Assembly: GCF_003369795.1 (NCBI RefSeq) | Contig: NZ_CP026730.1 | Location: 5,943,001 to 6,007,000 of the forward strand | Origin: Streptomyces sp. CB09001 | GTDB taxonomy: Bacteria; Actinomycetota; Actinomycetes; Streptomycetales; Streptomycetaceae | DNA: 64,000 bases | Reading direction: 5' to 3' | Part shown: piece after piece, positions 28,315 to 36,700 of the stretch | Layout of the letters: every line of letters starts with the position of its first letter | How positions within the stretch are numbered: position 1 is the first letter of the stretch | Made by a program: the position numbers and the translations under genes | The notes under the pieces: model-generated | What the model saw: the letters and a program-made list of their open reading frames with translations, nothing else | Told to the model about the DNA's origin: nothing | Database searches by the model: none

Positions 28315-30579
28315 TCAGACGCCGACCGGTTCGCCCCGCTCCCCGCGCTCGCCGTCCCGGACCGGCGAGGCGATCGCCTCGGGCGACTCGTCGTGGGTCA
28401 GGTCCGGCAGCCGGTGCAGCCACTTCGGCAGGTACCAGTTGCGCTCGCCGAGCAGCGACATCACGGCCGGCAGCAGCACGCCCCGGATGATCGTCGCGTC
28501 GATCAGCACCGCCGCCGCCAGGCCCACGCCCATCTGCTTCATCGACTGCATGGACAGCGTGCCGAAGATGGCGAACACCGCGACCATGATGACGGCGGCG
28601 CTGGTGACGACCCCGGCCGTGGTGACCACGCCGTGCTGGATCGCGTCCCGGGTGGAGCGCCCGCGCAGCCGCGCTTCGCGGATCCGGGAGACCACGAACA
28701 CGTGGTAGTCCATCGACAGGCCGAACAGGATCACGAAGAGGAACAGCGGCAGCCACGTGATGATGGCGCCCACGCCCTCCGCGCCCACCAGCGAGGCGCC
28801 CCAGCCGTGCTGGAAGATGGCGACCAGGATGCCGTACGCCGCGCCCACCGACAGCAGGTTGAGCACGATCGAGGTGAGCGCGATCGTCAGCGAGCGGAAG
28901 GACAGCAGCATCAGCAGGAAGGCGAAGACCACGACGAACACGAAGACCGGCAGGACCGAGCCGACGAGCTGGTCGTTGAAGTCCTTGTTGCCCGCCACCT
29001 GACCGGTGATCGGCGCCTCGACGCCGTCGACCCCGCCCAGCGTCGCCGGCCGCACCTCGTCCCGCAGCCTGTCCAGGCTCTCGCCCGCCTTGTCCTGGTC
29101 GGAACCGCCGACCAGCGGCACGTACACCAACGCGACGTTCTGCTCGTCGTGCATCGTGATGTCCACCGGCCCGCGCGAGGCACCCGAACTGATCGCCCGT
29201 TCCCGGAAGTCGTCGAGCGCGGCCCGCACCTCGGGCGCGTTGATGTCGTCCGCCTTCACGACCACCTCGGCCGGGTCCGAACCGCCGGGGAACGCCTCGT
29301 TGACCCGGTTGTACGTCTGCACGATGGGCAGCGAGTCGCCGAACTCCTGGTCCAGCGTGAGGTTCTGGGTCTTCATGCCCAGGGCGGGCGCGGCCACGGC
29401 CAGCAGTGCTCCGACGGCGACCACGGCGGCCAGCAGCGGCTTGGCCAGGACGCGCTTCAGCACGGCCGTCCAGAACCGGCTGCCCTCGCCCGCGGAGCCG
29501 CCGGGACGGCGCCGGCGCAGGAACGGCAGGCGGCCCTTCTCCACCCGCTCGCCCAGCAGGGACAGCAGGGCCGGCAGCACCGTCACCGAGCCGACCATGG
29601 CGACCGCGACCACCATCAGCGAGGCCAGGCCCATCGCCTCGAACTCGGCGATGCCGGTGAACAGCATGCCCGCCATCGCCACGCACACCGTGACACCGGA
29701 GACGACGATCGCCCGGCCACTGGTGGCGGCGGCGATCCTCAGCGCCGTCTGCGCGTCCCGCCCGGCGGCCCGCTCCTCGCGTTCCCGGCGCAGGTAGAAC
29801 AGGCAGTAGTCGACGCCGACGGCCAGACCCACGAGCAGCATCACGGAGTTGGCGGTCTCGCTCATCGGCTGGAAGTGGCTGACCAGGCCCATCAGACCCA
29901 TCGTCGCGACGATCGCGGTGATCGCCAGCGCCACCGGGACCAGCGCCGCCACCAGTGCGCCGAAGGCGACGAGCAGGATGCCGAGGGCCACCGGCACCGC
30001 CGAGTACTCGGCCTTCTTGAAGTCGTCGCCGAACGCGTCGTCGAACGTCTTCATCATGCTGGCGCCGCCGATCTCCTCGATCCGCAGCGACTCGTGCTCC
30101 TTCTGGACCCCCTCGACCGCCTTCAGCACCGGCTCGACCCGCTCGCCCGCGGTGTCCGCCTCGCCGCGCATGTCGAACTGCACCAGGGCGCTGCGGCCGT
30201 CCTTCGAGATCGTCTTCGCGTCGTACGGCGAGGTGACGCCGGTGACCTTCCCGGTGCCCTCCACCGCCGTGACGACCGCGCCGACCGCGGCCCGGAACTC
30301 GGCGTCCGTGGCCTTCACCCCACCGGACTTCGCCTGGATCAGGACCGTCTCACTGGCCGGCTCGTCGATCCCGGCGTCCTCGACGATCCGGGCGGCGGTG
30401 TGCGTCTCGCCGCCCATCTGGTCGCTGTCCTTGACGTCGACCCGGCCGGCCGCCGAACCGAGCCCCATCGCCAGGACGACGAACAGCACCCAGATCCCGA
30501 CGGCGGCCCATCGGTGCCGGGCACTCCAGCCGCCAGCCCGGGCGGCTATGCCCCGCACCCGTGTCTCTCGGTTCCGCAT
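28315..30579 (-). CDS. MMPL/RND-family transporter
   Basis: A 754-residue exporter with the duplicated MMPL architecture. One N-terminal helix (about 25-45) is followed by an extracytoplasmic loop and a five-helix bundle (about 193-335). A second helix (about 385-405), loop and five-helix bundle (about 530-700) complete it. Conserved GLSMDYHVFVVSRI and GLAVGVDYCLFYLRRERE carry the proton-relay Asp-Tyr pairs of each half. Such proteins export lipids or hydrophobic metabolites; the substrate is unknown. It is convergent with the macrolide glycosyltransferase gene, sharing a terminator, and is not part of that operon. Confidence 0.88.
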   Translation of the reverse strand: MRNRETRVRGIAARAGGWSARHRWAAVGIWVLFVVLAMGLGSAAGRVDVKDSDQMGGETHTAARIVEDAGIDEPASETVLIQAKSGGVKATDAEFRAAVGAVVTAVEGTGKVTGVTSPYDAKTISKDGRSALVQFDMRGEADTAGERVEPVLKAVEGVQKEHESLRIEEIGGASMMKTFDDAFGDDFKKAEYSAVPVALGILLVAFGALVAALVPVALAITAIVATMGLMGLVSHFQPMSETANSVMLLVGLAVGVDYCLFYLRREREERAAGRDAQTALRIAAATSGRAIVVSGVTVCVAMAGMLFTGIAEFEAMGLASLMVVAVAMVGSVTVLPALLSLLGERVEKGRLPFLRRRRPGGSAGEGSRFWTAVLKRVLAKPLLAAVVAVGALLAVAAPALGMKTQNLTLDQEFGDSLPIVQTYNRVNEAFPGGSDPAEVVVKADDINAPEVRAALDDFRERAISSGASRGPVDITMHDEQNVALVYVPLVGGSDQDKAGESLDRLRDEVRPATLGGVDGVEAPITGQVAGNKDFNDQLVGSVLPVFVFVVVFAFLLMLLSFRSLTIALTSIVLNLLSVGAAYGILVAIFQHGWGASLVGAEGVGAIITWLPLFLFVILFGLSMDYHVFVVSRIREARLRGRSTRDAIQHGVVTTAGVVTSAAVIMVAVFAIFGTLSMQSMKQMGVGLAAAVLIDATIIRGVLLPAVMSLLGERNWYLPKWLHRLPDLTHDESPEAIASPVRDGERGERGEPVGV

Positions 30580-30953
30580 GACCGGCCTGCCCCCTCATGA
30601 GCGGTGCCGGCCCCCTGCCGTCACCTTGCCTTTCGAAGGTATGGGCCGCGTAAGGCCGTCGCGTCGTGCTCCTCGGTGACGTGCGGCGGCGCCGTCTCAT
30701 CCCTCCGTATCGCCGCCCTCACCGCTGAGGAGGATCCCGGCCCCTTACATCTACCGGGCGGCCCCAGGGGTGTTGGTCAGGGTGCGGTGGCGGGCCGGAG
30801 CCTTTTGGAAGAGTTGTTGATTAAGTCACAGGCGTGTGTAGTGGTTGAACCCCGCACACCGCATCGGCGAGAGTGGCGCGCACGTCCGCCCGGCGCGGAC
30901 CAGGCCGTCGTGCCCACCCCCACGGGGCACGACGGCCGTTCTATGGTGTGCCG
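30580..30953. other. 374-bp intergenic region between divergent MMPL and DUF1697 genes
   Basis: No gene was recognised. The region holds an interrupted inverted repeat ACCTT...AAGGT (30623-30627 / 30636-30640) near the MMPL start, an AT-richer patch TTGTTGATTAAG at 30814-30825, and a long palindrome at 30903-30937 next to the DUF1697 start. Both genes must be transcribed from here. Confidence 0.5.
30903..30937. promoter_or_regulatory. 13-bp-arm palindrome abutting the DUF1697 promoter
   Basis: GGCCGTCGTGCCC and its exact complement GGGCACGACGGCC are separated by 9 bp. A -10-like TATGGT (30942-30947) starts four bases later and the ATG six bases after that, so the palindrome covers the -35 region. 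That position suits an operator better than a terminator. No regulator is adjacent. Confidence 0.5.
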
Positions 30954-31502
30954 ATGACGACGAAGTACGCGGCGCTGCTGCGCGGGATCAACGTGGGCGG
31001 CAGCCGGAAGGTCCCGATGGCCGACCTGCGCACGCTGCTGGCCTCCCTCGGCCACGACGCCGTACGCACCCATCTGCAGAGCGGACAGGCCGTCTTCGCC
31101 GCCGCGCACGGCGACGAGGACTCCCTGGCCGCGGAGCTGGCGGAGGCGATCGAGAAGCGGTTCGGCTTCCCGGTGGACGTGATCGTGCGCGACCACGCCT
31201 ACCTGAAGGGGATCGTCGAGGCGTGCCCGTTCCCGGCCGCCGAGCTGGAGGGCAAGCAGCTCCACGTCACCTACTTCTCCGCACCCGTCGACGCGGACCG
31301 CTTCGAGGCGATCGACCAACCGGCCTTCCGCCCCGAGGAGTTCCGCCTCGGCGACCGCGTCCTGTACCTCTACGCGCCGGACGGCCTGGGCCGCTCCAAA
31401 CTGGCCGAGGCCCTCGCCAAACACCGCGTCAACAAGGGCCTGATCGCCACGAGCCGCAACTGGAACACGGTCACCAAGCTCGTCGAGCTCACGGGCCCCT
31501 GA
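30954..31502 (+). CDS. DUF1697 domain protein
   Basis: A 182-residue protein with the complete DUF1697 domain: KYAALLRGINVGGSRKVPMADL at the start, VRTHLQSGQAVF and the C-terminal SRNWNTVTKLVEL signature. DUF1697 proteins are widespread in bacteria and have no established function. The ATG is six bases behind TATGGT with no ribosome-binding site, suggesting a leaderless transcript. It is convergent with the sulfur operon, 22 bp between stops. Confidence 0.88.
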   Translation: MTTKYAALLRGINVGGSRKVPMADLRTLLASLGHDAVRTHLQSGQAVFAAAHGDEDSLAAELAEAIEKRFGFPVDVIVRDHAYLKGIVEACPFPAAELEGKQLHVTYFSAPVDADRFEAIDQPAFRPEEFRLGDRVLYLYAPDGLGRSKLAEALAKHRVNKGLIATSRNWNTVTKLVELTGP

Positions 31503-31524
31503 CGGCCCCGACGGGTCGTCGACC

Positions 31525-32271
31525 TCAGGCCCCGACCGCCAGCGCCACCGGCACCCGCGCCGCGTCGTACCGCTCCAGCAGGACCCGCGCCACCTCCGGC
31601 GCGGGACCCAAAACGTCCGCCAGCACGTCCGCCCCGGCCGCACCCCGCGCGATACGGTCCGGCAGGAAGCCCGGCGCCAGGACGTACGGGGCGACGGCGA
31701 CGCGCGCACAGCCCAGCTCGCGCAACTGCCGTACCGCGTCCTCGGTGCGCGGAAGGGATGCGGAGGCGAACGCAGGCCGCACGGCACACCAACCGGTGAG
31801 CCGCCACTCCCGCGCGATTTCAGCGATCACTGCGATCGCCTCCGGGTCGGAGGACCCCGCCGAGGCCAGCACGACCCCGGTCGAGGACTTGTCGGCGGGC
31901 GTGAGACCCGCCTCGTACAGGCGCCGCTCCAGCGCCGACAGCAGCAGCGGCGAGGGCCCGAGCACCTCGGCCTGCCGGATCCTCAGGCGCGGCGGCGCCG
32001 CCGCCAGGACCGCCGGGATGTCCGCCTTGGCGTGGAAGGCGCGGGTCAGCAGCAGCGGCAGGGCCACCACGTCCCGCACGCCCTCCGTCTCCAGGGACTC
32101 CAGCACCCCCTGCACGGAGGGGACGTTGAAGTCCAGGAAGCCGGTCTCCACCCGTACGTCCGGACGCAGCGCCCGCACCCGGCGGACCAGGGCGTGCACG
32201 GTCGCGGCGTGCCGCGGGTCGCGGCTGCCGTGGGCGACGACCAGGAGTACGGGGCGGAGCCGCGCGGACAT
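31525..32271 (-). CDS. Sirohydrochlorin chelatase-like protein (CbiX/SirB family)
   Basis: A 248-residue two-lobe chelatase. The N-terminal lobe has the metal-binding VAHGSRD (H14) and the segment TGFLDFNVPSVQGVLE; the C-terminal lobe is the repeated fold (VLASAGSSDPEA). The family inserts Fe or Co into sirohydrochlorin. As the last gene of a long sulfate and sulfonate assimilation operon, ferrochelation to make siroheme for the sulfite reductase at the operon head is the natural role. The ATG is 8 bp after the permease stop. Confidence 0.85.
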   Translation of the reverse strand: MSARLRPVLLVVAHGSRDPRHAATVHALVRRVRALRPDVRVETGFLDFNVPSVQGVLESLETEGVRDVVALPLLLTRAFHAKADIPAVLAAAPPRLRIRQAEVLGPSPLLLSALERRLYEAGLTPADKSSTGVVLASAGSSDPEAIAVIAEIAREWRLTGWCAVRPAFASASLPRTEDAVRQLRELGCARVAVAPYVLAPGFLPDRIARGAAGADVLADVLGPAPEVARVLLERYDAARVPVALAVGA

Positions 32272-32279
32272 GACGTACC

Positions 32280-33191
32280 TCAGCCCTTCACCAGCAGACC
32301 GCGGCTGCGCAGCACCCACCGCTCCAGCGGGCTGAAGATCAGCAGGTCGATGGCGATGCCGACGACCAGGATGAGCAGGATGGCCTCGAAGACCATGGCC
32401 ATGTCGCTGGCGTTGCGGCCGTTCTCCAGCAACTGCCCGAGGCCGACCCCCAGATCGGGGAAGGAGGCGATGATCTCGGCGGCCATCAGCGAGCGCCAGG
32501 AGAAGGCCCAGCCCTGCTTGAGACCGGCGACGTAGCCGGGCAGCGCGGCCGGCAGCACGATGTGCCAGGTGCCCTTCAGCCCCGTCGCGCCCAGTGTGCG
32601 CCCCGCCCGCAGGAAGATCGGGGAGACCTGGTCGACGCCGGACACCAGGCCGTTGGCGATGGAGGGCACCGCGCCGAGCAGGATGACGGCGTACATCATC
32701 GAGTTGTTCAGGCCCAGCCAGATCACGGCCGGCGGCACCCAGGCCACCGACGGCAGCGACTGGAGGCCGGACAGGATCGGGCCGATCGCCGCCCGCACGA
32801 ACTTCACCCGGGCCACCACCAGCCCCAGCGGGGTGCCGATGAGCAGCGCGAAGCAGAAGCCGAGCAGACCGCGCGAGACGCTGGTCCAGATGTAGCCGAG
32901 CAGTTCGCCCTGGAGCCAGGCCTGGTGGAGCACGTCCCACACGTCGGACGGTGCGGGCAGCTTGGTGGGGTCGTCGACGATCTCGAAGGAGACCAGGGCC
33001 TGCCACACCGCGAGCACGAGCAGGACCGCGACGGTGGGCGGCAGGACCTTCTCGACCAGGGTCTGCCGCAGCGGGGTGCGTCCCTGCTGCACCGACTCCA
33101 GTGCGTCCAGGCCCGCCTCCAGACCGGCGAGGTCGCCGCCGTCCTTCGCGCCTGCGCCCCCGGCGGGACGCGTCGTGTCAGTGCTGGCCAT
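32280..33191 (-). CDS. ABC transporter permease, sulfonate/taurine (SsuC/TauC) type
   Basis: A 303-residue permease with about six helices and the BPD loop region LGATGLKGTWHIVLPAALPGYVAGLKQGWAFSWRSLMAAE typical of SsuC/TauC/NrtB. The ATG at 33191 has GGGGAGA upstream within the ATPase gene and overlaps that gene by 14 bp. It works with the ATPase and lipoprotein encoded just upstream. Confidence 0.87.
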   Translation of the reverse strand: MASTDTTRPAGGAGAKDGGDLAGLEAGLDALESVQQGRTPLRQTLVEKVLPPTVAVLLVLAVWQALVSFEIVDDPTKLPAPSDVWDVLHQAWLQGELLGYIWTSVSRGLLGFCFALLIGTPLGLVVARVKFVRAAIGPILSGLQSLPSVAWVPPAVIWLGLNNSMMYAVILLGAVPSIANGLVSGVDQVSPIFLRAGRTLGATGLKGTWHIVLPAALPGYVAGLKQGWAFSWRSLMAAEIIASFPDLGVGLGQLLENGRNASDMAMVFEAILLILVVGIAIDLLIFSPLERWVLRSRGLLVKG

Positions 33192-33972
33192 GTCGGCGGA
33201 TCTCCCCACGCAGTTCTTCGGTGATCTCGACGGACAGCTCCGCCACGGCGGTGTCCTCGATACGGCGCGGCTGCGGGATGCCGACCGTCCACTCGCGCGC
33301 GATGCGCCCGGGACGGGAGGACAGCAGCACCACGCGCTCGGCCAGCCGCACGGCCTCGCGGACGTTGTGCGTCACGAACAGGACGGACAGCTTCGTCTCG
33401 CGCCAGATGCGGGTCAGCTCGTCGTGCAGCACGTCCCGCGTGATGGCGTCCAGCGCCGCGAACGGCTCGTCCATCAGCAGCAGCTTGCTCTCCTGGGCGA
33501 GCGCCCGGGCCAGCGCGACCCGCTGGCGCATACCGCCCGACAGCTCGTGCACCCGCTTGCCGTACGCGCCCTTCAGACGGACGAGTTCGAGCAGCTCCTC
33601 CGCCTTGTCGCGGCGCTCGGTCTTGGGTACGCCGCGCAGCCTGAGGGCCAGTTCGATGTTCTTGCCCGCGGTCAGCCACGGGAACAGGGCGTGCTCCTGG
33701 AACATCAGGGCCGGCCGCCCGTCCGTGCTGATGCCGCCCGCGCTGGGCCTGTCCAGGCCCGCCACCAGGTTCAGCAGCGTGGACTTGCCGCAGCCGGAGG
33801 CGCCCAGGAGGGTGACGAACTCGCCGGGCGCGACATCGAGGGTGATGTCGTCCAGGACGAGCTGCTGCCCGGCGGGGCCCGCGAAGGACTTCGAGACGTG
33901 CTCGATCCGGGCGGCGTACGCGGCCGACTCGGTGCCGTCGGCGGCCTTGGCGAGGGTCGTGGTCGTGGCCAT
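33178..33972 (-). CDS. ABC transporter ATPase, sulfonate/taurine (SsuB/TauB) type
   Basis: A 264-residue ATPase with Walker A GASGCGKST, Q-loop FQEHALFPW, signature LSGGMRQR, Walker B LLLMDEP and switch His in VTHNVREA. The ATG at 33972 was preferred to a GTG three codons earlier because AGGAGG is eight bases before the ATG but touches the GTG. It energises the adjacent permease for alkanesulfonate, taurine or sulfate-ester uptake, the exact substrate being unknown. Confidence 0.9.
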   Translation of the reverse strand: MATTTTLAKAADGTESAAYAARIEHVSKSFAGPAGQQLVLDDITLDVAPGEFVTLLGASGCGKSTLLNLVAGLDRPSAGGISTDGRPALMFQEHALFPWLTAGKNIELALRLRGVPKTERRDKAEELLELVRLKGAYGKRVHELSGGMRQRVALARALAQESKLLLMDEPFAALDAITRDVLHDELTRIWRETKLSVLFVTHNVREAVRLAERVVLLSSRPGRIAREWTVGIPQPRRIEDTAVAELSVEITEELRGEIRRHGQH

Positions 33973-34005
33973 GGTCGTCACCTCCTGGGTGGTCGGATCC
34001 GGGCT

Positions 34006-35109
34006 TTACTGGACGCCGAGTCCGGCGTCGTCGACCGCGGGCTTGCCCTTGGCCTTGAGGACCTTGTTGAGCAGCGTCAGGTCGTAGATGCCGTTCAGGT
34101 CGGGCGTCTCCAGCAGACCGGCCTTCACGGCGTGCTCCGCCTGGGCGTCGAGGGTGGAGGCCAGCGGGTCGTCGGTGAGCTTGATCGACTCCCAGGCCGG
34201 GTCCAGCACGTCGGCGGGCAGCGCCTTGCCGGAATCCTTCTCCAACTGCGCGTTCGCCGCGGTCTTCGCTTCGTCCGGGTTGGCCGCGATCCACTCGTTG
34301 GTGCCGACCGACGCGTTGAGCACCGCCTCCACGGCCTTCGGGTGCTCCTTGAGGAACTTCTGCGACACGATGATGTTCGTGATCACGAACTTCTCGTCGG
34401 GCCACAGCGTCGACTCGTCGAGGAGCACCTTGCCGCCCTCGGCGACCAGCTTGGAGGCGGTGGGCTCGGGCACCCAGGCGCCGTCCAGGGAACCCGACCT
34501 GTAGGCGTCCGGGGTGACCTTGTTGTCGCTGCGGACGACCGTCACGTCGCCCTTGCCGCTCTGGGCGTCGACCTTCCAGCCCTGCTCGGCGATCCAGTTG
34601 AGGAACGCCACGTCCTGCGTGTTGCCCAGCTGCGGGGTGGCGATGCGCTTGCCCTTGACGTCGTCCAGGGACTTGATCCTGTCCGGGTTGACCACGAGCT
34701 TCACGCCGCCCGAGGCCGACCCGCCGATGATGCGCAGGTTCTTGCCGCCGGACTTGGTGTAGCCGTTGATCGACGGCGAGGGGCCGATCCAGCCGATGTC
34801 GATGGAGCCCGAGTTCAGCGCCTCGATCTCGGACGGGCCCGCGTTGAAGACCGCGTACTTGGCCTCGGTGGCGCCCAGCGCCTTCTGGAAGAAGCCCTTC
34901 TGGTTGGCGACCAGCGGGGTGGCGTGGGTGATGTTGCCGAAGTAGCCGATCCGGACGGAGTCGAGACCGTCGATCTTCTCGGCGCCCTCGGCGACCTTGG
35001 CGGTGTCGTCGTCCTTCGCCTCGGAGCCGTACCCGCAGGCGGCCAGGGTGAGCAGCGGAAGGGCGGCTATGACCGCCAGGGTGCGGCGCAGGGCGATGGT
35101 GGCAGGCAC
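34006..35109 (-). CDS. Sulfonate/taurine-type ABC substrate-binding lipoprotein (SsuA-like)
   Basis: A 367-residue lipoprotein with lipobox LAAC (Cys25). Its mature domain is of the NMT1/SsuA type: VRIGYFGNITHATPLVANQKGFF, NAGPSEIEALNSGSIDIGWIG and the hinge SGSLDGAWVPEPTAS. The GTG start has GAGGAA upstream and gives a clean signal peptide. The gene lies between the cysDN genes and its own ATPase and permease genes, so it belongs to the sulfur regulon. It ends with TAA, rare in this GC range. Confidence 0.88.
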   Translation of the reverse strand: MPATIALRRTLAVIAALPLLTLAACGYGSEAKDDDTAKVAEGAEKIDGLDSVRIGYFGNITHATPLVANQKGFFQKALGATEAKYAVFNAGPSEIEALNSGSIDIGWIGPSPSINGYTKSGGKNLRIIGGSASGGVKLVVNPDRIKSLDDVKGKRIATPQLGNTQDVAFLNWIAEQGWKVDAQSGKGDVTVVRSDNKVTPDAYRSGSLDGAWVPEPTASKLVAEGGKVLLDESTLWPDEKFVITNIIVSQKFLKEHPKAVEAVLNASVGTNEWIAANPDEAKTAANAQLEKDSGKALPADVLDPAWESIKLTDDPLASTLDAQAEHAVKAGLLETPDLNGIYDLTLLNKVLKAKGKPAVDDAGLGVQ

Positions 35110-35235
35110 GGGAGGTGTTCCTCTCGTTGGTCCGGCACGCACGCCTGTCGGTTGGTCCGAGGTGTCAGGTCGTGGCCGGGAGGTCGGCAGGTCTTCGGCT
35201 GTGGGGGGTGAGGGCGCGCAAGCGGTGCGCGTACG

Positions 35236-35340
35236 TCACCGCGCACATCGCGCCACTCCGCCCTGGCCGCTGCCGAGGAAGCCGCTGCCGACGCGGCCCC
35301 CCTCCTTGGCGAACATGGAGTAGAAGTCGGGAGAGGACAT
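35236..35340 (-). CDS. Candidate small protein or leader peptide between cysN and the sulfonate importer
   Basis: A 34-codon ORF starting ATG two bases after the cysN stop (MSSPDFYSMFAKEGGRVGSG...) and ending in an Ala-Arg-Cys-Ala-Arg stretch. A second small ORF of 27 codons begins inside its end at 35248 with Met-Cys-Ala-Val. Both contain a cysteine codon and precede the importer gene by more than 100 bp, as a cysteine-responsive leader might. The first could equally be a genuine coupled small protein. Homologue comparison is lacking, so the call is tentative. Confidence 0.4.
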   Translation of the reverse strand: MSSPDFYSMFAKEGGRVGSGFLGSGQGGVARCAR

Positions 35341-35342
35341 GG

Positions 35343-36698
35343 TCAGAAGTCCCACCCGTGGTCGTCGGCCGCGTCCTTGACCGGCTCCGGCGCGGCGAAG
35401 GACTCGCCGACCATGCCGGCGGTGAGCGTGGTGCCGTCGCTGGGATCGATCAGGATGAACGAGCCCGTGCGCCGCGAGTCGGCGTAGGAGTCGGCGGGCA
35501 GCGGCTCGGCGGTGCGGACCTTCACGCGGCCGATGTCGTTGGCGACGAGCTGCCCGGGGTGCGGGTGCAGCGACAGGTCGTCCAGCGTGAGCCGGGCCGG
35601 GATGTCCTTGACGATCGCCTTGACGGTACGGGTGCCGTGCTTGAGCAGCACCCGGTGGCCCACGGTGAGCGGCGCGTCGGCGACGTGGCAGACGGTGGCC
35701 TCGACGTCCTGGCTGGTGTCCGGCGCGTCCGCGCTGGGCACGATCAGGTCGCCGCGGGAGACGTCGATGTCGTCCTCGAGGAGCAGTGTCACCGACTGCG
35801 GCGTCCAGGCGGCGTCGACCGGCTCGCCGAGCACGTCGATGGCGGACACCTTCGAGGTGCGGCCCGAGGGCAGCACGGTGACCTCGTCGCCCACCCGGAA
35901 GGTGCCGGCGGCGATCTGCCCCGCGTAGCCGCGGTAGTCGGGGTGCTCGGCGGTCTGCGGCCGGATCACGTACTGCACCGGCAGCCGGGCGTGGCAGTGC
36001 GCCAGGTCGTGGCTGACCGGGACGGTCTCCAGGTGTTCGAGCACCGTCGGGCCGCCGTACCAGTCCATGACCGCCGACGCCTCCACCACGTTGTCGCCCT
36101 CCAGGGCCGAGATGGGGATCGCGGTGACCTCCGGGACGCCCAGCTCGGTGGCGTACGCCGTGAACTCCTCGGCGATCGCCGCGAACACGGACTCCTGGTA
36201 GTCGACCAGGTCCATCTTGTTGACGGCGAGGACGACGTGCGGGACGCGCAGCAGGGCGGCGATCGCGGCGTGCCGGCGGGTCTGCTCGACGACGCCGTTG
36301 CGGGCGTCGACGAGGATCACCGTCAGCTCGGCCGTGGAGGCGCCGGTGACCATGTTCCGCGTGTACTGCACGTGCCCGGGGGTGTCGGCCAGGATGAACC
36401 GGCGGCGCGGGGTGGCGAAGTAGCGGTAGGCCACGTCGATGGTGATGCCCTGCTCGCGCTCGGCCCTGAGGCCGTCGGTGAGCAGCGCGAGGTCCGGAGC
36501 GTCCTGGCCGCGGCTCGCGGAGGCGCGCTCGACGGCCTCCAGCTGGTCGGTGAGGACCGACTTGGAGTCGTGCAGCAGACGGCCGACCAGCGTGGACTTG
36601 CCGTCGTCGACCGAGCCGGCGGTGGCGAACCGCAGCAGGGTCGTCTCCGACAGCTGCCAGACCGACAGCGGCTCGACGGGTTCAGTGGTGCTGGTCAT
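35343..36698 (-). CDS. cysN: Sulfate adenylyltransferase subunit 1, GTPase (CysN)
   Basis: A 451-residue EF-Tu-like GTPase that couples GTP hydrolysis to APS synthesis by CysD. G1 loop AGSVDDGKST (27-36), G3 DTPGH, G4 NKMD and the C-terminal beta-barrel domains are present. It has no fused CysC kinase domain; the kinase is a separate gene upstream. The ATG is 2 bp after the cysD stop. Cytoplasmic, part of the assimilatory sulfate reduction pathway. Confidence 0.95.
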   Translation of the reverse strand: MTSTTEPVEPLSVWQLSETTLLRFATAGSVDDGKSTLVGRLLHDSKSVLTDQLEAVERASASRGQDAPDLALLTDGLRAEREQGITIDVAYRYFATPRRRFILADTPGHVQYTRNMVTGASTAELTVILVDARNGVVEQTRRHAAIAALLRVPHVVLAVNKMDLVDYQESVFAAIAEEFTAYATELGVPEVTAIPISALEGDNVVEASAVMDWYGGPTVLEHLETVPVSHDLAHCHARLPVQYVIRPQTAEHPDYRGYAGQIAAGTFRVGDEVTVLPSGRTSKVSAIDVLGEPVDAAWTPQSVTLLLEDDIDVSRGDLIVPSADAPDTSQDVEATVCHVADAPLTVGHRVLLKHGTRTVKAIVKDIPARLTLDDLSLHPHPGQLVANDIGRVKVRTAEPLPADSYADSRRTGSFILIDPSDGTTLTAGMVGESFAAPEPVKDAADDHGWDF

Positions 36699-36700
36699 GT

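Noticed and set aside
30903..30937. The palindrome read as a transcription terminator
   Set aside because: No convergent transcript needs termination there, the T-tract is only two bases, and it abuts a -10 element and start codon.
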